Shown here: in pieces, positions 36,341 through 47,386 of the stretch | Layout: each line of letters begins with the position of its first letter | Numbering within the stretch: position 1 is the stretch's first letter | Source: Sipunculus nudus | Taxonomy: Eukaryota; Annelida; Sipuncula; Golfingiida; Sipunculidae | NCBI GenBank assembly: GCA_026874595.1 | Contig: CM049320.1 | Coordinates: 41,602,714 to 41,666,713, forward strand | Length of the DNA stretch: 64,000 bases | Direction: 5' to 3' | Notes under the pieces: model-generated | Told to the model about the DNA's origin: nothing | The model's database searches: none | What the model saw: only the letters and a program-made list of their open reading frames with translations | Position numbers and translations under genes: made by a program

Positions 36341-36760
36341 ATCGACAGGAAACATCGGTTGATGCTAGGCCGGCTTAATATTTATTTAAATGTGGCTTTC
36401 TAACTATTTAATTAAAAGAGTAGTTGGTTGGAAATTGAATAGGAATGTTTTAAGGAATATTTGGAATTGTTCAGATGAAATTCATGATATTTGTTCAATA
36501 TAGAATCCACTGTTAAATTCACTGTTAATATCTGTTATGTCTGATATCGAATTATAATCACACATCGACATTAACATAAGTAAAACGGAATATAAGGGGT
36601 TAAATGGTAAATTTAATGTTGCGTCAAGATAATAATTTTTGATTATATTATTTCCTTTCTGCAACCGAAACACAATATGATATAATAAATGCTTGGTTAC
36701 TATAATATATAATTTGAAAAAATGCATCAACAGTATTGTGATATTTATTTTGAACCTTCT
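36341..36760. other. AT-rich noncoding stretch
   Basis: No gene; AT-rich with ATATTTGG/TTAATATC strings. Nothing recognised. Confidence 0.4.
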
Positions 36761-36763
36761 TGA

Positions 36764-36850
36764 TATATATATATATATATATATGTGTGTATATATATAT
36801 ATTTATATAATGAAGGTAGAGTTACCCTCCGTTGTAAAGTGCTCTGTGGC

Positions 36851-36881
<31 letters not shown>

Positions 36882-36937
36882 TATATACATATTTATATAT
36901 AAATATATATGTATATATATGTGTGTGTGTGTGTGTG
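36764..36937. repeat. Compound (TA)n/(TG)n region around a short shared insert
   Basis: TA arrays on both sides of 36811-36850, ending in a (TG)n run at about 36920-36937. Confidence 0.9.
36811..36850 (+). mobile_element. AT-bounded fragment shared with 45 kb locus
   Basis: GAAGGTAGAGTTACCCTCCG followed by TTGTAAAGTGCTCTGTGGC matches, with few changes, the minus strand of 45826-45860. At both loci the sequence abuts a (TA)n array, suggesting the end of a mobile element that sits in AT repeats. Confidence 0.6.
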
Positions 36938-36939
36938 AA

Positions 36940-37600
36940 TGTGTCTAATACGTCGCATAACTTGAAAGTTAAAGTGAAAATACGAATTCGATGTCATCCA
37001 TAGCGTTTATTGATTTCTAGTTTATGCCTCTGAAGGGATTATTGAGCACTAAACGTTTGAATGCATTGAGGTTTTAAAATGATCAGAACTAGTGCCTGGG
37101 GGAACGGAACAGAAAACAAGCCATGGCCCGATGGTCCACACATTAAAGCTTTAACAGGCGTCCAGGTTTATTGCTCTATCAATAATAAACCGGCCCCCGG
37201 GGACGGGACAGATGTGTTCTGTGCCTTTTTTGCCGTCTGTCTCTTCCTGTTAAATGTTTTGGTTTAGCCCGCTACCCTGTTAAAAACGGCAAACACACTC
37301 TTCATTTTAACCCAAAGTATACACGTTTATCCTGTATAATTTTTTACATCCGCTACACAAGCATATTCATGAGAAAACGGCTGGCCGGCATTAGTTACTG
37401 ACTTGAATTTCAAGAAGAGGCACACCAGAGGAAAAGTTTCCTGAAAGCAGGAACACAGGCACTGCAGACAGTCTGGAGTCTAGGAACATTCCACGTATTT
37501 ACTCTTATTAATGTAAAACGTGCGCAGAAATAGAACATCTATGAGGCACATAGAGATCCAATGCACCAACGATGGAGGACTGTTGAGGGACAGGGACTAA
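36940..37600. other. Noncoding stretch, nothing recognised
   Basis: Between the TA/TG region and dispersed copy C. The open frame 37079-37267 has no known motif. Confidence 0.4.
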
Positions 37601-37604
37601 GCGG

Positions 37605-38364
37605 TCTTCGTACTTGTACTCCGGACTCGGAGTTAAGGACTTGTGGAGTCAGACCGAGTCTATTTCGATTCCAGTAGAAAAAGCTCTCTCATATAGTACT
37701 AGAGCCTGCATATATGCCGACAGGATTTAGGTCCAACAAAAAGAATTATCACCAAAACTTTCATGCGGCATCGGGAGCTTAAAGCTGCCCATTCACCGGT
37801 CTTTTGAAAAAAAATTATATGTTTTCTGGCTTTCTGTCTGAATATATTAATGATCTAAGGGTAATTCTGGGTATGAAAAGTTCTTACAGCGCCATTGTGA
37901 AGGATGTATGAACATGTTTATCAATAACGTGTTTGTAAACAGCCATATTAAAAGCGGGAAAAAACATGTAACCTAAAGTGGCAGGTTGCATATCTACGGT
38001 AGTAGAAAGGTCACTTGTTGCAAAACGCCAGACGCCCTTTGTGAATTTGTTTTTGTTGATTTTGCGGGCCCCCCACATATTAAGAACACGTTGATATAAT
38101 CAAAACAAGCAGCCTGTGTGCGGTGATATGCACGATTTTTAACCTGTTTCTATAAAAGCTCCTTAAAGGGATTACCTTTAGTTAATATAGGTCAGATAGG
38201 TGATAAGCCCCTTTAATTGAATTAAACATTTAAGTAAAAACCATGTGTAATCTAATATAAAAATACTCATGGCAATCTCAAATTTCCATTTAATATATAT
38301 CTAAAAAAGGAAATTTGTATTGGACTTGGTCATGGACTCGGGTTCCAAGTGACTTGGACTACAT
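37605..38364 (+). mobile_element. GACTCGG-rich dispersed element, copy C, interrupted
   Basis: Left part (37605-37782) has TACTTGTACTCCGGACTCGG, ATTCCAGTAGAAAAA and GGCATCGGGAGCTT. The right part (38213-38364) resumes with TTAATTGAATTAAACATTTA, CAAATTTCCATTTAAT, TTGGACTTGGTCATGGACTC and GACTACATCA. Compared with copy B the order is conserved, and the intervening 430 bp are a separate insertion. Confidence 0.65.
37783..38212. mobile_element. TTAA-flanked MITE nested in copy C
   Basis: TTAA stands on both sides (37779-37782, 38213-38216). The ends AGCTGCCCATTCACCGGTCT and, inverted, AGGGGCTTATCACCTATCT are imperfect terminal inverted repeats. The 430-bp body is non-coding. TTAA duplication is the hallmark of piggyBac-type transposition; assignment rests on that and the termini only. 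Confidence 0.6.
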
Positions 38365-38509
38365 CACAATGCACTTTAATCATAATAATATGTGACACAA
38401 AGTCATTAATATCCTACACGATCAAATAAAACCGCATGGACGTCTCTTCTGGCTTCCTTGTGTGTGCGAGTCCCCAATTTACAAAAGGTTTTTACAGAAT
38501 ATATAAAGA

Positions 38510-38513
<4 letters not shown>

Positions 38514-38564
<51 letters not shown>
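38514..38564. repeat. (TA)n microsatellite
   Basis: About 25 TA units. Confidence 0.95.
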
Positions 38565-38565
<1 letters not shown>

Positions 38566-39213
38566 TAATATCTGCTTATGTAATAAAAACCAGAACATTA
38601 AAGCGGAGGACATTGGTGGTATTTTAGCTGTGATCTTTAAAAGCATTTCGGCCTAAATAGCGGTGACAAATACAATAACTCCTCTGGAAAATTGGCATGA
38701 ATTTACGAGGCCATTACCATGGTAACAGTGTGAGGATTTCACCGGCCTCTGTAACAAAGACTTGTTCGTACATATTTCCCTATAGGGACGTGCCAAAAGA
38801 TACATTACTGACGTTTATTGCTCATTCCGTATCATTATACTCATTCGAGCAAAGAGAACCGGCCGCGGGTTAGGTATATAGTCTCAACTGGAGCGTAGAA
38901 TTCATACCAGTGGTGCTTGAAATATGCATGATTCCCTGTAGCGCCAAATACGTCTCAATTATATTAACCAGCTGTCTGGGAAATTGTCACTCTACCTCAC
39001 GCGGAACTGAATCAGGAAATTTTTGCTCCATATTTATGTCACGACAGGATTCGATTTGGAACATCTGCTAGAACTGAAGATGTGTTACTTAAAGCAATCT
39101 GACAGACTATAACTGCATTAGTCGTAGGTTATTTCCGACGGAATGTATGGAGATTGGCACACAGGGAGAAAGGGGATGCTATTTTTAAAGTAAGATTGAT
39201 ACAGGTTTTCTCT

Positions 39214-39216
<3 letters not shown>

Positions 39217-39249
<33 letters not shown>
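39217..39249. repeat. (GA)n microsatellite
   Basis: About 16 GA units. Confidence 0.95.
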
Positions 39250-39252
<3 letters not shown>

Positions 39253-40688
39253 TAAATTGGTTAAATTTTTAGTGCCACACCCCTATCACGTCATGTCTCT
39301 GTTTTAAATGTTTAACTCAGTGTTTGTTTTGCCAGGAAGTTTTATAAAGTTATAAGGAAACTGAAAAAAATATCAGAAGGCTTCATCGGTACTATAACGA
39401 TTCTTTCACCAGAGTAAAATGAAGCTGAGTTCTTAGTTAGAATATCTCTCATGAACTTTATTTACATGTTTGTGGTATAATCTGTTTCAGATCCATCAAA
39501 TCACTTTGACAGTTATATAATGATAAAGTATAAAACATTTTCATAAACCAAACTGATTGTCTAGACGTTGCAGGCATTCTTTGCTTCGATACAATGGTCT
39601 GTCGGTGGCGGTGGTCGTACATATTTTTTATTTTAGTTTAAACATATTTTTATTGTAAATATGCGATTGGCAAACAGCAATACTGCTATGTAAATGCCTC
39701 TCGCATCAGCAGTGTGCAATACAATATACAACATAATATATATTAAAATGATGATGTAAATGAACAAGCTTTGTAGGTCACAGTCTCTTTCTTATTGATA
39801 AATTAAATCATTAAAATTAAAATCTCCTAGTGGATACAATATATTCATGTATAAAGATGAAAACATTTCTATTGTCACAATATGATATTTCTTTTGAACC
39901 AAATAGCAGTAATGACGGATACAAAACTGACATATTCCTGATACTGGGTATAAACTTCATGGATCCAAATAATTTTTGTCGCTTTTATTTTCAGTCATTG
40001 ACTTGAGAGGTGTGCACACAGCTGCTGTTTAATATCACACAGGTCCTTTATCAAGCACTATAATTAGCCACCCTTACCTAGAGGCCTAAAGAGGCCTAAA
40101 GGAAACGGTCGTTCATGTATTGATTGTTGTTTCAGGCTAAATATACTGACACATTAACTACCAAACCAGGGGGTCATAGAATCAATAAAAAGACGAGAAA
40201 ACAGACCGGCTTCGATCCACATTTTATCTTTGTCTGACACTGTACCATGTCTATTACACTACACCGTACCACCAAGAGTAAACCTCCATACAGAAAAAAA
40301 ATAATTACTGAAGCGCGCTGTGTGCGAACCAGGCATCCCCGGCCATCCCTGAAGGTCTGACCCGCTCTCTTAACATCAGGGTACCTGTTTTTTTAGTGTG
40401 AATTTTTATTATTTTACCCCGTTCAGGAACACCAACTGTCTGTATTTCCTGTAACCAGTATATTTAATTGTCAGATCAAATTTACGAAATATTTGACTAG
40501 TTTATTTATATCGTCTCCGGTTACTGATACGCCCTGCATCGACCATCAGCAGATATGTTTTTTTAACAAGGGCAGTATGAGAAACCCAGAGCCGTCCGTA
40601 TAACATGCTTATTTTAATGTGGAAACATAAATAAAGTGGTTTAATAACTTATATATTATATATCTGCAAGAAATTAATAACAAGATAC

Positions 40689-40849
40689 TGTTACGAAGAC
40701 AAATAAATGAGGGGAAAATTCTGGGCCGATCCGGGATTCGAACCCATGTCGCACAGGTGGCGCACAAGTCCGGCGTACCAACCGCTTCGCTAGAAAAACA
40801 AACTTCACTAGCGAGACAGTTCGGTCCGCTTTTATGTCACCACGTAACA
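40689..40849 (-). mobile_element. Solo LTR of the tRNA-like TRIM, minus strand
   Basis: A 161-bp segment with TGTTACG at the left and CGTAACA at the right, matching in reverse orientation the LTRs at 26441 and 26700. On the minus strand it has CATAAAAG, an A box TAGCGAAGCGG (plus-strand 40782-40792), a B box GGTTCGAATCC (40734-40744) and TTTT (40715-40718). No primer binding site or purine tract adjoins, so it is a solo LTR, probably left by LTR-LTR recombination. Flanks ATAC and AAAC are a poor 4-bp match. The minus frame 40674-40865 is a shadow. Confidence 0.88.
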
Positions 40850-43489
40850 AAACAAAAATATACAATTTATTAAAACAAATATATTAATTCAGAATGTAAG
40901 TAACGTATAATGTCCATTACGAAAGACTCTATCCGACGACGTTGAAACAATAAAGACACCAATTGAAAAAAACCCATAAATTTAAAAGAAATAAAGAATA
41001 AAGGAAGAAAAGAAAAAGAAAATAAAATTAGCATAAGAAAAAAGGGTTAAATGGATGGAAGATACAAAATCAAGATTTTACAACAATCAGAGTAAAGCCA
41101 CGAAAACCTATTTAATGGAATAAAGTAAGAAAAATATATGTTCCTTATTTTAAATGTGCCTAAAAAATATCTGTAGACAATTAAAACCTACCCCAACAGA
41201 GATGGTTTATTTGATTTAGTTTGTAACGCCTGTTCCGTGGCATTTGATACATCAAGAACAATTTGAGATTGACTGCTCTACTTTTATGTCAATAACAGAA
41301 CCATATGAGCAAACCCCGTGAGCAAACCCAGTACCTGGACAGCACAATAATCATACGTGCTTTCTCATGCGATCAAATAAGGCTATGACTAGTCATCGGG
41401 ATGGCGATACAATAAGCCGACAGAAGTTTATATTTCTCCTCTTTCCTACTAATGATTACATTAATTAAAGCAGCAATGTGTCTAAACTTACCGTACAAAT
41501 AATCAAAGATCCATTCCAATAAAAAGAGATTGACATTGCTGGAAAAGTTTAAATTAACAGCGCACGGACCAGACCCATAGACTCCTTGCACCCACTGTAT
41601 ATCTTTCTGCTTGCATGAAAAAAATCTTGACAGAAGGATGACCAATTTGATCTCAGGTGACCTGCACTTCGGAAGATATAACGGTCTGGTATTTTAACAT
41701 CCTAAGATATCAGGGGGTTAAAAGGGTAAAAGACTCGAGGTTCTTCTATAATACAAAACATTGATTGATTGACCCGACATGCAGATTGAAGACAACAAAT
41801 CCTTCCACAGGCGAGTACATACTGAACACAAAATCTTCAGGAAGAGACAACCTTTCAGGTATGTATTTTGCAATTACCTGTACAGAGTACAGACAGATCC
41901 AGACGGTGATGGATATGCTATTTAATGTTTCCACATTGATGCATGATATAAGAACCCCATTCATACAGACTAACACATGTATTGACCTTGACAGGTCTTA
42001 CGGGCATGTACTTAACGGACGCCTCTGTTTCGAGTCCAAGAGTGTAAAATGGGACCTAGAGACACTAAACATCAGACTGGAGTTGCCATCTATATGTTTT
42101 CCGCCCCTTTAAAAGATGCGAGGCCACATTTGTTCCATTCAAGAGGAACTCAAATCTGATCTTACCACTATTAACATCTAATACGGGTGGTATAATTGAA
42201 TTATATGTCAACATCAGCCGTTGACAAGTTTGGAAATGAAAATTCATGTTTTAAATTTAATTATTTCACATAAACCACCTAAAACACAAGAGACCGTAAA
42301 ATAACCCTCAAACATACCATGCGTTAGGGTTTAGTCCTTATATTACATGTTTGACGTTGAACTATGTGCTTTCTCACTCACTCAAACATGCTATAACGCC
42401 CCTCCCACTTACACGCTGAATATAGTTTTCTCTCAGACACTTCCTGTGTGTGCTTGGCGCCTCTGGCTCTTGTATGGTGATACACTTCGGCCTGTCAAAT
42501 CTACACTTATTTCAGCAAACCCGCATATACCAATTTTACCGGTTTCAGACAAAATATATGATAAAAACAGACACCGCAAAAACGCATGCCAAATAGGCTG
42601 TACCACGCCTGGGCGGTTTACCGGCGGCTGCGGAGATCAGAGGGAGTGACCGTTAACACCTTTAAGTGGCCTTTTCACTGATTGTATCAACTGAGGCAAG
42701 TGAAGACACTTATTTCCGGAGCGGCTCCTTCACCTCTAAGGGGATCCTGACCACCAGCTGTCTCTCGGGTGATCCATCAACCCCATAACGTTTCTTTTTC
42801 TGCCTCTTTTTGTTTATAGACTTTTAGGGTAGGGCTTTTTTCATTCCTGGAACCGCCATGAAGACTATGGGTTCTGGTATACTTGTGGGGTTGTGCATTT
42901 TGTCTCACAAGGACAACTCCTGAGGCCAATGGCGTCAATTTAAAAAGCGTGGGGTGTCTTGCAGGATTGCATGGGAGGGTAATTAAAGTTGGGACAACTT
43001 TTTATATATATATATTTTTTTATAAACCAGGTTCAGATATACATAATATTTCATAGTAAAATTGACTTTGACCTCATGACTGTGGGTTCGCGTCCCGCTC
43101 TGACCGCCTTCCTCGTTAGGACTCTTAGCCAAATCCTCATTACAAGGGGCGCTCTCTATACCTCATGAGTGAATGGTTAATGGTCATGGTCGGCAGTAAA
43201 TCCAAAACAAATCACGTGGACGCACGCGAAAAGGGATGAGGAAATAAAGTTCTTTCATGGCTGCTCGGGTTTTATGACATTAAATTATTTTTTTCTACAA
43301 TTTTTGTTACTGAGGTTACCGTCCCCATTTTGTCTAATGCTAGCTTTGCTTAGTATATGTACTTCAGCAGAATTCCATTCCGGTTTTGGACTACGTGACA
43401 GGGCAGTATCACACGTTTCCCCTCATGTTGTATCCAGGTGTTAACCAGGCCCGGTGACTACTGCACTTAAGGGCTCTGGGTGTGTGTAA
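40850..43489. other. Noncoding stretch, one unexplained open frame
   Basis: The plus frame 41765-42112 (115 codons) is one of the longer repeat-free open frames in the window. It overlaps minus frames and shows no domain or signal peptide, so I do not call it. At about 43085-43100 GGGTTCGCGTCCC resembles a tRNA B box without a matching A box. Confidence 0.4.
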
Positions 43490-43692
43490 TCGACCCAATA
43501 GGCCCGTCATACCACCGAGGAACCCGCCAAAGGTGCACTCGCTTGTGAGTTAAGTTTGGCCTTCCCATTAAGCCAGTAGATCACTTATCCTGCATGGGTG
43601 GGGACTGAGCGTGAAAAATCTCTCCGCCGCGGCCGACGTGTGAACTCACGATCTCCCGGTTTTGAGCCCTGTGCTCTTCCTCTGAGCCAGAG
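43490..43692 (-). mobile_element. tRNA-derived SINE, minus strand
   Basis: On the minus strand: A-box-like CTGGCTCAGAGGAAGAGC (plus 43673-43690), B-box-like GAGTTCACAC (43638-43647), then GGCTTAATGGGAAGGCC (43558-43574) and CCTTTGGCGGGTTCCTCGG plus TGGTAT. The body matches the truncated copy at 17696-17812. The B box is degenerate, so this copy is probably inactive. The tail may extend to lower coordinates. Confidence 0.65.
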
Positions 43693-43699
43693 GAGGCGG

Positions 43700-45630
43700 T
43701 AGAGATTACAATTCTTGGCCTTGGTCCATCAGGCAATAGTTTCTAGGTACAAATACTTAGGTCACAACACTGAGTTTTTAATTTTCATTCGGGATGGGAT
43801 GTTGCCGGTGCCCTAGGACATAATATTGTCACTCCATTTCACCGGGACTGAGTATATATATATCGGCATGTAGGACGGAACGATAGTCTTCCTTGGGATA
43901 GTACCGACATCATATCCCCACAGGAGGGTTCCCCGGAGACCGGTACTCAGTCTTTTTTTCTATGCAGTTCTCAGCAGGTCTATTTTGAGTTTAATGTGTT
44001 TCAGTATTCTCATCAAAATTTAAGAGAAGGAATAGATCGATCATACGCTTGTCAAAACTGTATTTGTGATTATCCTCCTGTAGCATAGCTCTGTCCGCAT
44101 GTCCGTGTCTACAATTGATTTTTTTTCAAAACAAAATTACACGTTAAAGGTGTATTTCTTTTTAAAATTATGAATAATTTGTTACGGACTGGCTTTTTTC
44201 CAATTGAATTCCCGCGGACTGTTTTTGTCGGGTTTGATATATGAGAGACATGTTCGAACATTTTTAGTTGACCCTTAAACAAATCAATATCTATTTGAGG
44301 AAACCTTTTTTTCTTTTTATTTTTGAGTGTGGACTCGGGCGTACATGGAAAGTCTTTTAACGTCTTTCTGATTAAGCGTTCCTTGGTAGTGATTGTCTAC
44401 TTGTCTACTTTTTTTCTAAATATTTTTAAATAGTCCGACTATTCTGCTCTTATAGAGAGTTTTAATCAGTTACTGTAATTTTTCTACTCACTGTGTTGAT
44501 CATCATTTGTGAATTTGTTTCAAATCGCCCTTGTTTTCGAATCACTTTAAACGCCTGCAGTCTCGTATCAGGAAAACACAAATCACTTGAATTTTTTTCC
44601 CTTTCTTGTTCGAAACTTCACTTATCCTAATTACGCTGTCATCTTGTCAACTGTCACTGCGACTTCGGACACATTTGTTATTCTTTTGTTTTAATACACA
44701 ATAGAACAAATTTGTTTAATAATAAAGGTTTTATAAATTAGCTCTTCCCATATACATTTACAATGCTGAACTTGATAATGGTCACTCTGATACACTCGGA
44801 ATAAATCTCAATCCCATGGTGATTATCATTTCTAGTACATAAAAGACAGAATATGAGAGGATAAAGATTTAACGTAATGGAATATCAAATAATGTTCCCT
44901 GTAAGGACGTTTTGAGGCAAACAAAGCATCAAACAGTGACTGAAAGAAAAGATATTTATAATATTGCTGAATGAAAAGATGTATTAATCGGAAAGTCGAA
45001 CCTACCAGCTAACAAAGAAGCATGGACACATCCAAGACAATACACAAGTTCTTTCTTCATTTTGTGACATAAAGTGTGAACGAACAAAGGAATTTGCGCA
45101 ATTTATGGAAATATGTTCTTTAAACTACCAGAATGAATGCGAGAGGAGCAGAGGGTGATTTAAACGGTATTTAACGGAGTCTGACAGGATAGCTGTCCCT
45201 CGGTGCATTAAAATTCAGCGAGAGATCATAAGGTGTTCGGTAGACAGGAACAAAACGCATTACCTTCTCATCCCTAGCGAATCCATCTGCCACTTTTATA
45301 AAAGGACGGATATTATGAGTATACAACACTTAATATTACTCCATAATAGATAAAAATATTTTCCAACAATAATTTTCTTCTCATGCAGTTAATCCTCATG
45401 TACTCTTGACTCTTATATCACACACAAAGAACAAATTCGTTTTGGAGACAAACAGCACAATGCCCCGCGCTGGTGATGTGATTTATGTTGATATATAGGA
45501 TGATGCCTAAACGGTCTAATAGGTACAAGTCAGCGGTGAATAAATAATACTAACACCTGCCCGTCTGCGAGGAGGCTTTCCCAGGCTGGGGCATTTATTT
45601 GAATCTGGCACTGACTAAGGACCGACAATG

Positions 45631-45632
<2 letters not shown>
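43700..45632. other. Noncoding stretch, nothing recognised
   Basis: No gene, no transposon termini. 45010-45290 is a repeat-free tract that could be conserved noncoding DNA, but nothing specific supports it. Confidence 0.4.

Positions 45633-45722
<90 letters not shown>
45633..45722. repeat. (TA)n microsatellite
   Basis: About 90 bp of TA with one phase break near 45669. Confidence 0.95.
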
Positions 45723-45723
<1 letters not shown>

Positions 45724-45857
45724 CTCTGGAGAAAAACAAAACTAAAAATTCACAACAGTCTGTTTCACGGGATACGACCGGATCATCAGGTGAATATGGT
45801 TAGAATCATTCTAGTCTGTAGGCCATAGAGCACTTTACATCGGAGGGTAACACCACC

Positions 45858-45860
<3 letters not shown>
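45723..45860 (-). mobile_element. AT-array-bounded element fragment, possibly Penelope-like 3' region
   Basis: A 138-bp segment lies exactly between two long TA arrays. On the minus strand it has GTTACCCTCCGATGTAAAGT (shared with 36811-36850), CCTGATGATCCGGTCGTATC and ACTGTTGTGAATTTTTAG. The latter phrases resemble untranslated parts of Penelope-like elements as I remember them; assignment is tentative. Confidence 0.4.

Positions 45861-45933
<73 letters not shown>
45861..45933. repeat. (TA)n microsatellite
   Basis: About 36 TA units. Confidence 0.95.
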
Positions 45934-45938
<5 letters not shown>

Positions 45939-46249
45939 AACAGTTCATCCGATTAGAGATATAGCTCTTATATATAAAACGGCGTAGTTACTTCTTCATA
46001 AGAAATGGCAGATTGCGAAAACAATGCCTTTGTTACCTTTTATCAACCGTTCCCCGTATGGCGATGAACGCATCGCCGGTGACATTTGGTCAAATTATTG
46101 AAAAAGCATCTGAAGTCTTTCGCATAAAAAGCCGGCTATATCGCAAGATGAAGACATTTCAATTGCTTTTTTTTAGGAGAGCCGACAAAAGTTGACCATC
46201 TCAAATACAGGCATGTACAAACATCTGGTGAATCACGAAGTGACATTAA

Positions 46250-46543
46250 AAGGCTAAGTCGCAAATAACCTGCGAATTTGACTGTCACACGATATCAGCC
46301 GGGCTACGACAGATGGAACCGTCGTAGATTTGGGAGAGTTTTTTTTTAATAATTTCGTGCAAGCGTTCACAAATAAAAATGTTCGTGGAAAAATTGGCCA
46401 GGGCTTTATAAGTCTAATCGCACGCTCTTCCCACGAAGGTCGCATCAGGTCCCTGCGATGGTCGTAATACAAAAGAAAAATTTCCTCTATTTTTTGTCGT
46501 AGACCTGTCGTAGATGTGCATGCGATGTATGTGACTTAGGCTT
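46250..46543. mobile_element. MITE with TAA target duplication (Harbinger-type), first
   Basis: TAA flanks both ends (46247-46249, 46544-46546). Ends AAGGCTAAGTCGCA and, inverted, AAGCCTAAGTCACA match at 12 of 14. The interior has repeated GTCGTAGA/TCTACGAC strings and no frame. TWA duplications are typical of PIF/Harbinger elements. Confidence 0.65.
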
Positions 46544-46550
46544 TAAGACA

Positions 46551-46885
46551 AAAACACGACACACAAAGGAATGCCCCACAACAGTGGAAATTCGTAGGAC
46601 CGTCATGGTTAGAACGTGCGGAAATCGTTAGCCTGTCGTAGAAAGGTTCTACGATTCGTAGGGTCTCAGATAAAACAAATTGTACGAAAATCGTAGGTTT
46701 ATTACACAAAGGATAACGTGCAAAGCTGAAAAAAATTGAGCATGTTCAACATTTAACGACAAGGGTCTTCGACAGTTTTTCCGTCGCCAAATCTGAATTT
46801 CGTACAAGCACCAAGAACTATCCTAGGAATTTCCTAAATTTTCTGTCGTAGACCTGTCGTATATGTGTTATGCGATGTATGTGAC
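46551..46885. mobile_element. Related MITE remnant
   Basis: The right 50 bp, with GTCGTAGACCTGTCGTA and TGCGATGTATGTGACT, repeat the right end of the element at 46250-46543. The interior has many TCGTAGG/CCTACGA strings. Its right terminus is interrupted by the next MITE. Confidence 0.5.
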
Positions 46886-46888
46886 TAA

Positions 46889-47383
46889 AGCCCAGCGCGC
46901 ACGTTACGAAATTTGGATACGATGCGATTTTGTAATTTCCTATCGCAATGTTGTATCGTAAATACCCAAGATCCGTGTCGTATTTCTACGTACATTATAC
47001 GAATGTCGTGCAAAAGGGACGGGATAATATTTCAAATACTGATCAACAACATGGCTGCCAATGAAACTATACATCGCAGAAAATTGGCTTTATGCGCTTT
47101 GTAGCCTGATTATTAGGTGGCGATGAAGAGAATCTACCGGACGGAAGAGGAGGAGATTATTGGTATAGCTTTCACTTATGCAGCGGAATTACGATTGCCA
47201 GTTACGATACGAAAATTTTGAACATGCTCGAAAAAATACGATATGATACGAAGCCAAGATCGTAGGACGTCGTATCGGATCTCAACATACACGTTGCGAT
47301 AAGAAGCCAAGAAGCCAGAATTTCGTGTCGTATCCTGCTTCCTTTCCTACCGTATCAAAATTTCGTAACGTGTGTGCTGGGCT
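46889..47383. mobile_element. MITE with 33-bp inverted repeats and TAA duplication
   Basis: Left terminus 46889-46921 (AGCCCAGCGCGCACGTTACG...) is inverted at 47351-47383 with 3 mismatches in 33. TAA lies directly outside both ends (46886-46888, 47384-47386). The 495-bp non-coding body is rich in ATACGA/TCGTAT so it can fold on itself. This fits a PIF/Harbinger-derived MITE. Confidence 0.8.
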
Positions 47384-47386
47384 TAA

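Larger units (their letters stand above)
38366..40688. other. Noncoding stretch with two microsatellites
   Basis: Contains the TA array at 38514-38564 and GA tract at 39217-39249. No transposon end, RNA gene or recognisable frame elsewhere. Confidence 0.45.

Noticed and set aside
41765-42112. 115-codon plus-strand frame as a gene
   Set aside because: No recognisable domain, overlapped by minus frames, AT-rich context, no promoter or splice support.
43085-43100. tRNA or SINE from GGGTTCGCGTCCC
   Set aside because: B-box-like only; no A box at the right distance and no tail similarity to the other SINEs.
45762-45789. Hammerhead ribozyme (minus-strand CTGATGA ... GAAAC)
   Set aside because: The core words are present, but the bases between them do not pair to form stem II.
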